Source: Cardinium endosymbiont cBtQ1 of Bemisia tabaci (lineage in GTDB: Bacteria > Bacteroidota > Bacteroidia > Cytophagales > Amoebophilaceae). Taken from it: a stretch of DNA of 64,000 bases. The notes under the pieces are model-generated. The model was not told the origin of the DNA. It did not search any database and saw only the letters and a list, made by a program, of their open reading frames with translations. Below are positions 1 to 7,954 of this stretch, piece after piece. The stretch's first letter is position 1, and each line of letters begins with the position of its first letter. The stretch is from NCBI RefSeq assembly GCF_000689375.1, contig NZ_CBQZ010000001.1, positions 434,001 to 498,000 of the forward strand, written 5' to 3'. The translations under genes and the position numbers were made by a program.

Positions 1-1
1 T

Positions 2-205
2 CAACAGGTATATATAGAAGGAAAATTAATACACAGGTGCTATACAGATAAGGATGGTACGCAAAAATATATTGTACAAATTGTGGGTCAACAATTGGTA
101 TTATTAGGTGGTATAAAAGCTAAAAACCAAGGGGTCCATGTTATCAATCATGTGCCACAAAATAAACTAGAAGACCATGATGATATGGGGGAACTGCCAC
201 TATAG
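2..205 (+). CDS. ssb: Single-stranded DNA-binding protein, 3' end only
   Basis: The window opens inside this gene; 67 codons remain before the TAG stop at 203-205. The visible part begins QQVYIEGKLIHRCYTDKDG, which matches the last OB-fold strands of bacterial SSB (the VYIEGKLRTRSY...DG pattern), followed by IVQIVGQQLVLLGG. The linker is very short, and the protein ends in MGELPL, a hydrophobic variant of the usual acidic DDIPF tail that recruits partner proteins. SSB coats single-stranded DNA in replication and repair. The start codon and most of the OB fold lie to the left of the window. The family is clear; whether the altered tail still binds partners is unknown. Confidence 0.85.
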   Translation, partial: QQVYIEGKLIHRCYTDKDGTQKYIVQIVGQQLVLLGGIKAKNQGVHVINHVPQNKLEDHDDMGELPL

Positions 206-214
206 AATAACTGA

Positions 215-242
215 GAGCCTGTAAATGATTTTGTGTAAGTGC
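215..242 (+). repeat. IS256-type terminal inverted repeat (transposase 3' side)
   Basis: About 21 of 28 positions match the inverse of the repeat at 4515-4542, with shared blocks GAG, TGTAAAT and TTGTGTAA. It is followed inward by the transposase stop codon at 248-250. Confidence 0.8.
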
Positions 243-411
243 CGTTTTTAGTAGAATCGTTCATCAAATTCTATAGCGAATCGATTCATAGCCGCTCTCC
301 AATCATGTAAAGCCATAGTCCACTTTTGTGATGCCTTTTGTATGGCTAAATATACTACTTTTAATGCAGATTGGTCATTAGGAAAAATCTTACGGTTATT
401 GATTGATTTTC

Positions 412-416
412 TAATA
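412..416. repeat. Target-site duplication of the IS982 element (left copy)
   Basis: The sequence taata at 412-416 is repeated at 1416-1420. Both copies touch the inverted repeats of the IS982 element. Confidence 0.85.
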
Positions 417-1415
417 ACGTCAGTTTCGGATTAGACTTATTGTAAACCAGTTGTATATATATTAGCTATAGCCGGTTTTTTCTCTTTTAGTGAATAAGCT
501 GTAATACCAGCTATTAAATTGACAATAAAATTAGGTATACTTCTATGCCTGGAGTGTTCTATCTGACTAATATTTTTAAGCTGATCGATAATGGTTTCAA
601 TGATAGATCTCTTTCGAAGCATTAGCCTATCCCAGATAGGCATGAAAGCATTTTTCATATTTTTTCTGATTTGAGTAATCAGTTCTATGCCTTTTCCCAT
701 AAGTTTTTCAAATAATTCTTTACTCAAGTAGCCTTTATCAGCAAATACTTTTCCGATCAAATTTTTACATAAGTTTTCTACTGGCCATCTATCATTGGAC
801 TTACCTGTAGTAAGAGAAAAATTCATAATTTCTCCTAAATCATTGATAATCAAGTTTAATTTGATTCCGTAAAACCATCCAGTAGTAGTTTTACCTTTAC
901 TAGCAATTGTCTTAAATACTTTATGAGCATAAGCTCTTTTTATATTACAAACCTTTATAGCGGTTGAATCCATAAAATAACAGCCTGTTCTCGTTTTAGA
1001 AAGACTTTGAGAAAAAAAGTAAAATGGAACTACTGTTCTTTGAACTAGGGATATAAATCTACTATAGCTTACTAACTTGCAAAAGTCATTAGAATGAAAT
1101 TGTTGTAAATGAATATAATACAACTTAAAATTTCTAAAGCCAATTACATGAAAAGCAATTAATATTGTCATTATTTCGCTCAAAGTCAGTGAACATGTTC
1201 TAGTAGGTTTTCTATCTGAAGTAGGTAACAAATGTGATTCCATATAAGGCATAAATTTTATAAGAAATTCATCAACAGCGTAATATATTTCAACTAATTT
1301 TGATACATTCATATCCGGCTCCTTTGGTTTTTATGATTATTTTTCAATCCCACAAATTTAAAACACAAAGGAGCTTTTTATACTCTTTTCTTAATTTCTA
1401 ATCCAAAACTGACGT
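417..1415 (-). mobile_element. IS982-family insertion sequence (999 bp)
   Basis: The ends are exact. A 19-bp terminal inverted repeat (ACGTCAGTTTYGGATTAGA) lies at 417-435 and, inverted, at 1397-1415, with one mismatch. A 5-bp direct target duplication, taata, flanks it at 412-416 and 1416-1420. Deleting the element and one duplicate rejoins the codons of the IS256 transposase perfectly (NSVI/RKSI). Length, repeats and transposase all fit the IS982 family. It looks intact and may be active. Confidence 0.93.
437..1312 (-). CDS. IS982-family transposase
   Basis: This 291-residue protein should catalyse cut-and-paste movement of the element that carries it. The catalytic signatures are visible: MDSTAIKVCN for the first aspartate, VFADKGYLS for the second, and LRKRSIIETIIDQLKN for the glutamate. 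They are followed by the family hallmark QIEHSRHRSIPNFIVN. TTGWFYGIKLNLIIN between the acidic residues is also typical of IS982. The frame is open from ATG to TAA with no damage, and the length is normal for the family. It is the most recent insertion in the nest because it has perfect boundaries and lies inside the IS256 gene. Confidence 0.93.
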   Translation of the reverse strand: MNVSKLVEIYYAVDEFLIKFMPYMESHLLPTSDRKPTRTCSLTLSEIMTILIAFHVIGFRNFKLYYIHLQQFHSNDFCKLVSYSRFISLVQRTVVPFYFFSQSLSKTRTGCYFMDSTAIKVCNIKRAYAHKVFKTIASKGKTTTGWFYGIKLNLIINDLGEIMNFSLTTGKSNDRWPVENLCKNLIGKVFADKGYLSKELFEKLMGKGIELITQIRKNMKNAFMPIWDRLMLRKRSIIETIIDQLKNISQIEHSRHRSIPNFIVNLIAGITAYSLKEKKPAIANIYTTGLQ

Positions 1416-1736
1416 TAATAACACTATTGAGTGATTCTATGGCATTAGTCGTATAAATGATTTTTCGTATTTCGTCAGGATAGTCAAAAATAGTTATAAT
1501 GTTACTCCAATTTTTATGCCATGCACGACTAATTGCTGGATATTTTTTATCCCATTTGTCACTAAAAATAAGAAGTGCTTCTTCGGCTTGATCAAGAGAA
1601 ATAGCGCGATAAATAACTTTAAGATCCGATGCAACGGACTTCATGTCCTTATAGGGTACATAGCGTAACGAATTATGAATAAGTAGAGTAAGGAAGAGGC
1701 GCCTAGTTTCCCGGTTTCCCCTACCTCCTCATCAAA

Positions 1737-1763
1737 CCGTACGTGAAGTTTTCCTTCATACGG
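1737..1763 (-). ncRNA. Group II intron domain V core
   Basis: Read on the minus strand, a hairpin CCGTATGAAG...CTTCACGTACGG follows an AGC triad (AAAGCCG). This is the conserved catalytic domain V. It lies about 56 bp before the inferred 3' splice site, leaving room for domain VI. Confidence 0.85.
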
Positions 1764-1812
1764 CTTTCCGATGATCAACGCGAATGTCAACATACACGCA
1801 GCATGCGAAGCC

Positions 1813-3123
1813 TTACCAACTATAGCTAAGATGACCACTGACTTTGTATAGTCCTTGGGTATGTAGCTCATTGGTTGATAGCCATTCATACTTTCTTTTC
1901 TTTGCCATATGTTTGACTCGGTTCCAGAGATTTAGCTTTCTAACAACATATCGGTCTATCTTTCTAAATTGTATTGCGCTATTAAGCCAATTATAATAAT
2001 TAGCCCATCCTCGCAATATTGGATTTAGGTAGTTGATTTTATGAGCCAGGGATGGTTGATAGTCTCTACCAATTTCTTTTCTGATCTTATTTCTTAATGC
2101 TGACATGGATTTTCTTGTAGGAAAACCGTAACAAAATTGTTTATCAGAAGACCTTCTGCTTTTGTTCAATACCATCCTTACGCCTAAAAAATTAAACCCT
2201 TTTTCAGCTTCCGTAATTTCTGTCTTTTCTTCTGAAAGAGTTAATCGTAATTTACTTAGCATTTGCTTTAATGATTCCATATACGGAAATGGGTCTTTAT
2301 CTCTGATCAGAATTATAAAATCATCACAGTACCTCACTATTTGAGTATCCCATTCATTATGTTGCTGACGCCAGTATTTATCTAGACTATGTAGGTATAT
2401 ATTAGCAAGTAGCGGTGATATAACTGATCCTTGTGGGGTACCTTTATCAGATAAAGAAGTTTTATCTTGCTTGAATACAGAATGAACGAGCCATCCTTTA
2501 ATGATTCTTATAATCCACTTATCTCTAATTCTGCGTTGTATTAACTTCAATAGAATTTCGTGATTGATAGTGTCAAAATAAGACGATATATCAGCGTCTA
2601 TTACTGTCCTATATCCATAGGTTACCCACTTCCTTACTGCTTTTATAGCATCTTGACAATTGCGTTTTGGCCTAAATCCATAAGATCCTTCTAGAAAGTT
2701 AGATTCGAATATTGGTTCTATTATCAAATTGACCGCTCCTTGTATTACTCTATCTTTTACAATAGGTATACCAAGTGGTCTAAGTTTACCATTGCTTTTT
2801 CGGATATATACTCGTTTCACTGAGCTAGGTTTATATTGCTTACTAAGAAGTTCTTTTTGAATCTCTTGTAAGAATTTTATTACACCATATTCCTTGATTG
2901 CAAGTATAGTCCTGCCATCCACCCCAGGAGCACCTTTATTCTTTTGTACCCGAAGCCATGAAACCCATAATACTTCTATTTCACAAACCTTATCATATAG
3001 AATGCCAAATGTTCTCTTTTGATCCTTCTTGGCTGCTTGATGTAATTTATTTTGTAGTACCCGAACTTTTTCTAGGGCGCTTTGAGCAAAGGTTTTATCC
3101 TCTGCAGTCACCAATTCCTCCAT
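1813..3123 (-). CDS. ltrA: Group II intron reverse transcriptase/maturase
   Basis: This 436-residue protein copies the intron RNA into DNA and assists its folding. In order it shows an N-terminal RT-0/RT-1 region (KGAPGVDGRTI), RT-2/3 (LRPLGIPIVKDRVIQ), the SYGFRPKRNC block, DADISSYFDTINHEIL, the GTPQGSVISPLLANIYL motif, and the active site YCDDF in place of the usual YADD. The maturase X domain follows near residues 340-410 (NPILRGWANYYNW). No C-terminal HNH endonuclease follows, so second-strand priming would not rely on one. The frame is intact, and it lies in domain IV of the intron nested in the IS256 gene. Confidence 0.93.
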   Translation of the reverse strand: MEELVTAEDKTFAQSALEKVRVLQNKLHQAAKKDQKRTFGILYDKVCEIEVLWVSWLRVQKNKGAPGVDGRTILAIKEYGVIKFLQEIQKELLSKQYKPSSVKRVYIRKSNGKLRPLGIPIVKDRVIQGAVNLIIEPIFESNFLEGSYGFRPKRNCQDAIKAVRKWVTYGYRTVIDADISSYFDTINHEILLKLIQRRIRDKWIIRIIKGWLVHSVFKQDKTSLSDKGTPQGSVISPLLANIYLHSLDKYWRQQHNEWDTQIVRYCDDFIILIRDKDPFPYMESLKQMLSKLRLTLSEEKTEITEAEKGFNFLGVRMVLNKSRRSSDKQFCYGFPTRKSMSALRNKIRKEIGRDYQPSLAHKINYLNPILRGWANYYNWLNSAIQFRKIDRYVVRKLNLWNRVKHMAKKRKYEWLSTNELHTQGLYKVSGHLSYSW

Positions 3124-4514
3124 ACTTAATAAATTTTGATCAAAGTAGGGGCCCTTCCTTCCTGTAAGGTTATGTTGTCCTTACTATCATCAGTATTATG
3201 GCCCCCTCCGACTTCCTTAAATGCAGTACTTAGTATTTCATATTTTTTTACCTTATAACCAGTACATTATAAATATTACAATCCATGTGCACCTAAGGAT
3301 CTCCCAAGTTACTGCACAAACATTCTCAATATGTCGCCGTTTTGACGCGGAGAAGTAGACTAGTGGTATCACCTTTATTTCCACTAATCTTGCTGCCTTT
3401 ACCCGTACATCAGAGGCGATCAGCACTTCTTTCTTCTAGCTCTCCCACTAATACCTGCTAGATATGTAATTACGACGCTACTAATTACGTTCATTTTCAT
3501 TACGACCTATTGATTTGCCCGCTGACCCAAAGTGGGTGTTGGTCATGCATTGTCAGACATGCTTCATACCAGCAGCTTACGCCGCTAGCATCTGTCTCAG
3601 GCTATCCAACTTAAAGGTTTTATTGGTAGGAGAACCTTTCATCTCCTTTGTCTGTGCCATACTTGGCACGCGATGAACAATACATAACTGAATTTTCGTT
3701 TTTGGAAATACTGTATTAATAGCATCTGGAAATCCTGTTAATCCATCAACACAAGCAATAAAAATATCCTTAATACCACGATTATTTAATTCAGTTAATA
3801 CTGAAAGCCAAAATTTTGCACCTTCGGTTTCTGCTATCCATAAGCCAAGTAATTCCTTTTGTCCTTGACAATTAATGGCTAATGCCAAATAAATTGATTT
3901 ATTGATTACCCGTTTATCTTCATGACACTTGATAACAATACAATCTAAATATAGTATGGGATATACTTTTTCTAATGGACGATTCTGCCAAATAGTAATC
4001 TCTTCAATAACAGATTCAGTTACTTTAAAAATTAAGCTGTGTGATACCTCTGTACCGTATAGATCTTTGAACGTATCTGAAATATCTCGGGTGGTCATCC
4101 CTCTGGCATAAAGAGCCAGAATTTGTTCATCAAATTCTAGCAACCGAGTTTGACCTTTCAGAATAATTTGAGGATCAAATGTGCTGTTGCGGTCACGGGG
4201 CGTATTAATTTCCATTTCGCCAAAATCACCCTTTAACCGCTTAGGAGAGTAACCGTTACGGCTATTTCCTGTGTTCCTGCCTTCTACAGAATGATTTTCA
4301 TACCCAAGATGAGATTCTAGTTCTGCATCCATAGCACGTTCTACCGTGAGTTTTAATAGTTGCTTACTCAGAACAGCTAAATCTTTTTCACTCTTAATAG
4401 ACTTCGATAATTCATTTAGTAGGTTTGGATCTATATGTATTTGTTGTGCTTCCATTGCTTATGACTCATTTATTAATACCGTTTTAACGCGGTATATTAA
4501 TTAATAATAAATAA

Positions 4515-4542
4515 GCATTTACACAATTTTATTTACAAACTC
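4515..4542 (-). repeat. IS256-type terminal inverted repeat (transposase 5' side)
   Basis: Partner of the repeat at 215-242. It lies about 60 bp upstream of the transposase start at 4455. Its outer edge touches the 3' end of the older group II intron remnant. Confidence 0.8.
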
Positions 4543-4690
4543 TAATTTCAGCCTTAGTCTCTCGCAGAACCGTACGTGATAGTCTCCCATCATACGGCTC
4601 CCACTTAAACAACCATATCTACCATCCCAATCTCCCAGTGAGCAAACAACTTTGGTTGACTTTTGCTAAAACTTTTCATAAAACTCACAG
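4543..4690 (-). mobile_element. 3' remnant of a second, older group II intron
   Basis: A second domain V hairpin lies at 4570-4597 (minus strand GAGCCGTATGATGG...ATCACGTACGGTTC) with the AGC triad. Just upstream, a short open stretch ending at the stop codon 4605-4607 reads KSFSKSQPKLFAHWEIGM, which resembles the C-terminal tail of group II intron maturases. The rest of the reverse transcriptase and domains I-III are missing, so this is a 5'-truncated or decayed copy. The IS256 element begins immediately after domain VI at 4542, so it inserted at or in the intron's 3' end. The upstream limit of the remnant is uncertain. Confidence 0.7.
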
Positions 4691-4840
4691 CTTTTCTTTT
4701 GCTCGACTTGCATTAGTTGACATTTAATCTGAGAATTATATGGATCTTCGTCGTTTGTAGTTGATTTTATATAGGTTTCTCCATAGTTTCAAGTTTTGAG
4801 TATTGTTCCTATTTTCTTCCATGTCTAAAACCTTTATGTC

Positions 4841-5659
4841 TTAATTATTTGATCTATAACTTTTTAAGGTCTTGACACAGTTCATTGAACGCTTCCGAGA
4901 ACTGGCATTTCGATAATTACCAGGTATCTTTAAGCGAATATTGGGCTTTTTAACCCCTTTAAAATCGAGTTTATGTAAAATTACCCTGCCTTTATTGGTC
5001 TGTTTCTTATCTTTTAATGAAAAGTCTATTTTAATCCCAGATAAAAAAGTTTTATTCTTGATTACTTTATACTGATATAAAACCCTAAACCAATGTCCCT
5101 TTTGTCTATCAACTAATTCAATGCCTATAACCCTACTGGTAAATGGATCATAAATATAGGCTAAAGGAGCAGGTAATACATTTGGTATAGATATTTTATG
5201 GTCAAGAGATCTACCAAGTGTACCTAAAAGCAATGACTGAATAAATGAATAATTACAATAGAAATCATATGACTGATTGTTATAATCCCATTGGTAGACT
5301 AGACGACGCAAGCGATCGACAAGGGTGACACCTTTTTTATCGATAAGGCCACGCATGACCTCTATGCCCAAGGGACCCTTTACAATAAAATGAATTTGTC
5401 GATCATAGGCTACAGAGCAAACCATACGTCCACGAAAGGAATGGCCTGGATTGATAAAATGCAAAACAGCCTGTATAGAAAAATAAGGAGGAAAAGTAGG
5501 AAATAAATTAGCTGCATCAAGTGATTGGTCACTGAATTGTTGCATACTACATCCAACAAACAAATAGAATACAGCCAAGAAAATATAGAGAAAAGCGGAC
5601 TGTAGACACTTTTTAGTGTATAATAGGGCCATAACACTCTCTATAATTGATTGGATCAA
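4841..5659 (-). CDS. DUF4292-family lipoprotein
   Basis: The protein has 272 residues with a signal peptide and a lipobox (LFVGC, lipidated Cys at about residue 37). A second possible start at MALLYTKK (residue 10) would give a more usual signal length. The body has the alternating beta pattern of DUF4292, a Bacteroidota family thought to resemble the LolA/LolB lipoprotein carriers; function in this organism is inference. The C-terminal 20 residues are basic and Ser-rich and may be altered by the adjacent intron remnant. Downstream lies mobile DNA. Upstream are rpoZ and the bamD-like gene on the same strand, so the three are probably one old transcription unit. Confidence 0.75.
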   Translation of the reverse strand: MIQSIIESVMALLYTKKCLQSAFLYIFLAVFYLFVGCSMQQFSDQSLDAANLFPTFPPYFSIQAVLHFINPGHSFRGRMVCSVAYDRQIHFIVKGPLGIEVMRGLIDKKGVTLVDRLRRLVYQWDYNNQSYDFYCNYSFIQSLLLGTLGRSLDHKISIPNVLPAPLAYIYDPFTSRVIGIELVDRQKGHWFRVLYQYKVIKNKTFLSGIKIDFSLKDKKQTNKGRVILHKLDFKGVKKPNIRLKIPGNYRNASSRKRSMNCVKTLKSYRSNN

Positions 5660-5696
5660 TATAGGCCATAAAACGTCGCCAAAATAGTACCGCTAG

Positions 5697-6011
5697 TTAC
5701 TCATGAATATAGTGGAAGGAAAGAGCACCTTCTAAAAATTCTGAAGTAGCCTCTATCACAGGCTTAGGAAGCTTTTCATAATGCTGGGTAATCTCATATT
5801 GTCGCTGGGCATCTATGCTATCTTTTTCCTCTGCAATAGACATAAACTCTTCTAATTTAAGGTCCAATTCACTCTTCCTATTCATAGCAATCTGCTTGGC
5901 ACGCTTTGTAATGATAACGGTACTTTCATAAATATTGTCCGTAGGGGCAATTAACTTATGGATGTCTTTAGGCGTTACATATACTTTTTTATTTAAGCTC
6001 ATAGTGGTCAA
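5697..6011 (-). CDS. rpoZ: DNA-directed RNA polymerase omega subunit, Bacteroidota type
   Basis: This 104-residue protein matches the small Bacteroidota omega/RpoZ family: a conserved NIYESTVIITKRAKQIA helix near residues 26-42, then a charged middle and a C-terminal region ending EFLEGALSFHYIHE. Omega helps assemble and stabilise the beta' subunit of RNA polymerase. The gene lies between the bamD-like gene and the DUF4292 gene, an order also seen in free-living Bacteroidota, where coaBC usually follows; here coaBC is absent from that position. The start MTTMSLNKK could equally be the second Met. Confidence 0.8.
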   Translation of the reverse strand: MTTMSLNKKVYVTPKDIHKLIAPTDNIYESTVIITKRAKQIAMNRKSELDLKLEEFMSIAEEKDSIDAQRQYEITQHYEKLPKPVIEATSEFLEGALSFHYIHE

Positions 6012-6120
6012 TATAGTTGGTTAAAAACAAATTTTTTATTCATTAAAATTCTGCTTTCTGCATTATCTTTTTTGTCATTTAGATAGGCACGGCTGCACAA
6101 AGGAATAACTTCATAATTGG

Positions 6121-6882
6121 TTACTCGTTTACTAGATTAAATGATTGTTGCATAGCTAGTTGCGCATAACATTTTTCTAGGAGTCGAAGTACCTGCTCCT
6201 TATAAGAACTATCTGGATAGACCTGCTGAAAGTTTTTAAGCGCTACAATAGCTGCATTATAGTAGCGCAACTGGGCATATAGTGCAGCAGCTTGGAAACT
6301 TTTTTTCATAAGACGAGCTTGCAAAGTTTGCAACATATCAAAAGCCTTGCTTCGATAAAGGCCAGTTGGATAAACTGCTAAATAGTGGTCTAAAGAACGT
6401 ATGGCATCATAAGTAACGGTTTGGTCTAGACGTATATCTACATCTTCACAAGCCAAACTATACCCTTTCATAAAAAGCGCTTCTTCTACCTGTGGAAAAG
6501 TAGGATACTGCTTTACAAACAAATGAAACTGATTGGAACTAACCAGATATTTCTTTGTATAAAAATTACCATAGGCCTGATACCATTCAAATTTTGAGCG
6601 GTCTCTTCTATTTTTTAACATAGGTAAGAGCAATTCGATCTGCGCATTGGCTTTAGCATAACGCTTTCGCTCATAAAGCCGAACTATTTGTTCTTTTTTT
6701 TGCTCAATTAAAGATTGGGCTTTATGCACTTGATCACTAGCAAATAAGTAAAAATTATTTCCTATATAAATAAAAAGTAATACAACCAGGCGATTAAATC
6801 TATACCGAAAACATAGATAATTTATATAATTTTTCATAATAAATGGCAAATGGTATAAAACTATAGCTAGTGCTATTAACAA
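6121..6882 (-). CDS. bamD: BamD-like outer-membrane assembly factor
   Basis: This 253-residue tetratricopeptide protein has the BamD pattern: KFEWYQAYGNFYTKKY, EEALFMKGYSLA and AIRSLDHYLAVYPTGLYRSKA. In the Bam complex BamD helps insert beta-barrel proteins into the outer membrane. The N terminus is hydrophobic (RLVVLLFIYIGNNFYLFASDQ) but shows no cysteine at a lipobox position, although family members are usually lipoproteins. It may be anchored by an uncleaved signal or secreted. MKNYINYL at residue 16 is an alternative start. It is followed by rpoZ, as in other Bacteroidota. Confidence 0.75.
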   Translation of the reverse strand: MLIALAIVLYHLPFIMKNYINYLCFRYRFNRLVVLLFIYIGNNFYLFASDQVHKAQSLIEQKKEQIVRLYERKRYAKANAQIELLLPMLKNRRDRSKFEWYQAYGNFYTKKYLVSSNQFHLFVKQYPTFPQVEEALFMKGYSLACEDVDIRLDQTVTYDAIRSLDHYLAVYPTGLYRSKAFDMLQTLQARLMKKSFQAAALYAQLRYYNAAIVALKNFQQVYPDSSYKEQVLRLLEKCYAQLAMQQSFNLVNE

Positions 6883-7048
6883 TAAACGGTAATCTCACTA
6901 ATCGCTAATTGTTCTAATCTTATTATCTATTTGTTAGATGCATAACAGTTAATAGGTACAAATCTACTAAACTATACTTAGATATTAATTACTTTATAGC
7001 AATAAAATCTGGTTCTATTGGATTTTTTTAAATAGATCCACTATAGAT

Positions 7049-7212
7049 TTAATAAATACTACGGAGCAATTCTATTTCTTTTGTCCACATGGTTGCACCA
7101 TTAGGGGTTTCCAAATATTTGGGAATGGTGTGAAGTTTTGGATGACGCATCATGGCTTTGAAACCATCCATGCCTATTGCCCCATTTCCTAATTTAGCGT
7201 GCCGATCGGTCT
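7049..7212 (-). pseudogene. nfo: Endonuclease IV C-terminal remnant
   Basis: The minus-strand translation reads DRHAKLGNGAIGMDGF, then MMRHPKLHTIPKYLETP and TKEIELLR before a TAA at 7049-7051. This matches the last 50 or so residues of endonuclease IV (DRHENIG.G.IG...F...LETP...EI.LL). An in-frame stop lies immediately upstream and nothing of the preceding 230 residues is recognisable. The family cuts abasic sites in base-excision repair; this copy is dead. The rest of the 6883-7488 region shows nothing I can assign. Confidence 0.75.
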
Positions 7213-7488
7213 AAGTAGGAGCAAACAGCCAAGTATTCTAGTTTACATAGAACAAAACTTAAAAAATATTTACATACTTAAAACAAAAGATCCAAAATTA
7301 TTTAGCAGTGGCTTACTGGTACATGCGCTTATGAAGCGAAAATATTTCATAGGATAAATCTGATATATTAAAGGATGTATAGGCTACTTTTTGCTTGATC
7401 AAAAAAGCGTATATTAGGCTTTTTATAGTAAATTGATCTATTATAGCTCTGTACGAAATACATTTTTGCTTATTTGTAAGGTCAACCA

Positions 7489-7902
7489 ATGGAATTTTAT
7501 ACATTTTTATCTAAAGAAGGAGTCATTAAGTTTTTTACGATTTTAATCTTTTGGGGGATCCGATGGTTCTATGGCCATCAAAAGGATTCCGATTATGCAA
7601 CCTCCCATAAAAAAAAAGATAATAATGAAGATGATTATAATAAAGAGCATAAAGAGGATGATTATGATGAAAAAGATGCAAAGCAGGAAATAAATCATCA
7701 ACCTTGTTCTACTATGGGCAGACCAGTGGCGCCCAGAAAAGCTCAAATGGCACCTTTGCCTCAAGAAGTAGCCCCTCATCCTAGATCATCCACGCCCACT
7801 TCCAGGGTAGATCGAAAAGCCCACTTGATCGGCAAACGAAAATTATTTAGAAGTGCATTACTGATGCATGAACTCATGAAACGAAAAAACCATATAATAT
7901 GA
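7489..7902 (+). CDS. Hypothetical protein with acidic/basic low-complexity middle
   Basis: The reading frame has 137 codons. Residues 1-28 form a hydrophobic, possibly membrane-spanning helix (GVIKFFTILIFWGIRWFYG). Residues 35-70 are a run of Asp, Glu, Lys and Asn (NNEDDYNKEHKEDDYDEKD). The C terminus is basic (KRKLFRSALLMHELMKRKN) and looks like a real helix. I do not recognise a family. It lies 52 bp upstream of rluD on the same strand, so the two may be co-transcribed. The ordered transmembrane-linker-helix layout argues for a real gene, but small size and simple composition keep confidence moderate. Confidence 0.5.
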   Translation: MEFYTFLSKEGVIKFFTILIFWGIRWFYGHQKDSDYATSHKKKDNNEDDYNKEHKEDDYDEKDAKQEINHQPCSTMGRPVAPRKAQMAPLPQEVAPHPRSSTPTSRVDRKAHLIGKRKLFRSALLMHELMKRKNHII

Positions 7903-7954
7903 CCCTATCTATAGCAGATTGGACAAAGCCATTTTTATACTCCCCTACTTATAC

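Larger units (their letters stand above)
1681..3669 (-). mobile_element. Group II intron inserted in the IS256 transposase
   Basis: On the minus strand the intron begins at about 3669 with GTGCC, next to a small hairpin (GTGCCAAGTATGGCAC), and ends at about 1681 in CTCTACTT. The precise ends could shift by about two bases because the last bases are not a canonical AY. With these ends the flanking exons join in frame as VHR/IHNSLRYV, the normal IS256 sequence. Domains I-III occupy roughly 3124-3669, the reverse transcriptase lies in domain IV, domain V is at 1737-1763 and domain VI follows. All expected parts are present, so it may still splice and retrohome. Confidence 0.9.
248..4455 (-). pseudogene. 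IS256-family transposase, broken into three parts
   Basis: Three exon-like pieces lie in order on the minus strand. 4455-3670 encodes 262 residues up to CIVHR. 1680-1416 continues IHNSLRYVPYKDMKS to TTNAIESLNSVI. 411-248 resumes RKSINNRKIFPNDQ and ends at DERFY and TAA. Joined, they give an uninterrupted frame of 404 codons, the normal IS256 length. The DDE fold is recognisable, with LDCIVIK and ACVDGLTGFPDAI for the aspartates and TTNAIESLNS around the final glutamate. An apparent 292-residue product from 4455 to 3577 is only the first piece reading on into the intron. The intron could in principle splice out; the IS982 insertion could not, so the gene is dead unless that element excises. 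Confidence 0.9.
215..4542 (-). mobile_element. IS256-family insertion sequence, interrupted twice
   Basis: The outer limits are set by a 28-bp imperfect terminal inverted repeat, at 215-242 (GAGCCTGTAAATGATTTTGT...) and at 4515-4542 read on the minus strand (GAGTTTGTAAATAAAATTGT...). Removing the group II intron (about 1681-3669) and the IS982 element plus one target copy leaves about 1.34 kb, the normal size for IS256 relatives. No matching 8-9 bp target duplication is visible outside the repeats, so the ends may have been joined by recombination between copies. The left end lies 10 bp after the ssb stop codon. The right end abuts the 3' domains of an older group II intron remnant. Confidence 0.85.

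Noticed and set aside
1641-1889. Minus-strand frame of 82 codons in the group II intron
   Set aside because: It spans domains V and VI, which are structural RNA, and overlaps the end of the reverse transcriptase in another frame.
199-4555. Target-site duplication for the IS256 element
   Set aside because: The flanks (aataactga on the left, taatttcag on the right) do not match, so no duplication is claimed.
7313-7504. Minus-strand frame of 63 codons near the nfo remnant
   Set aside because: No recognisable pattern; composition follows the AT bias and it overlaps the better plus-strand candidate at 7489.
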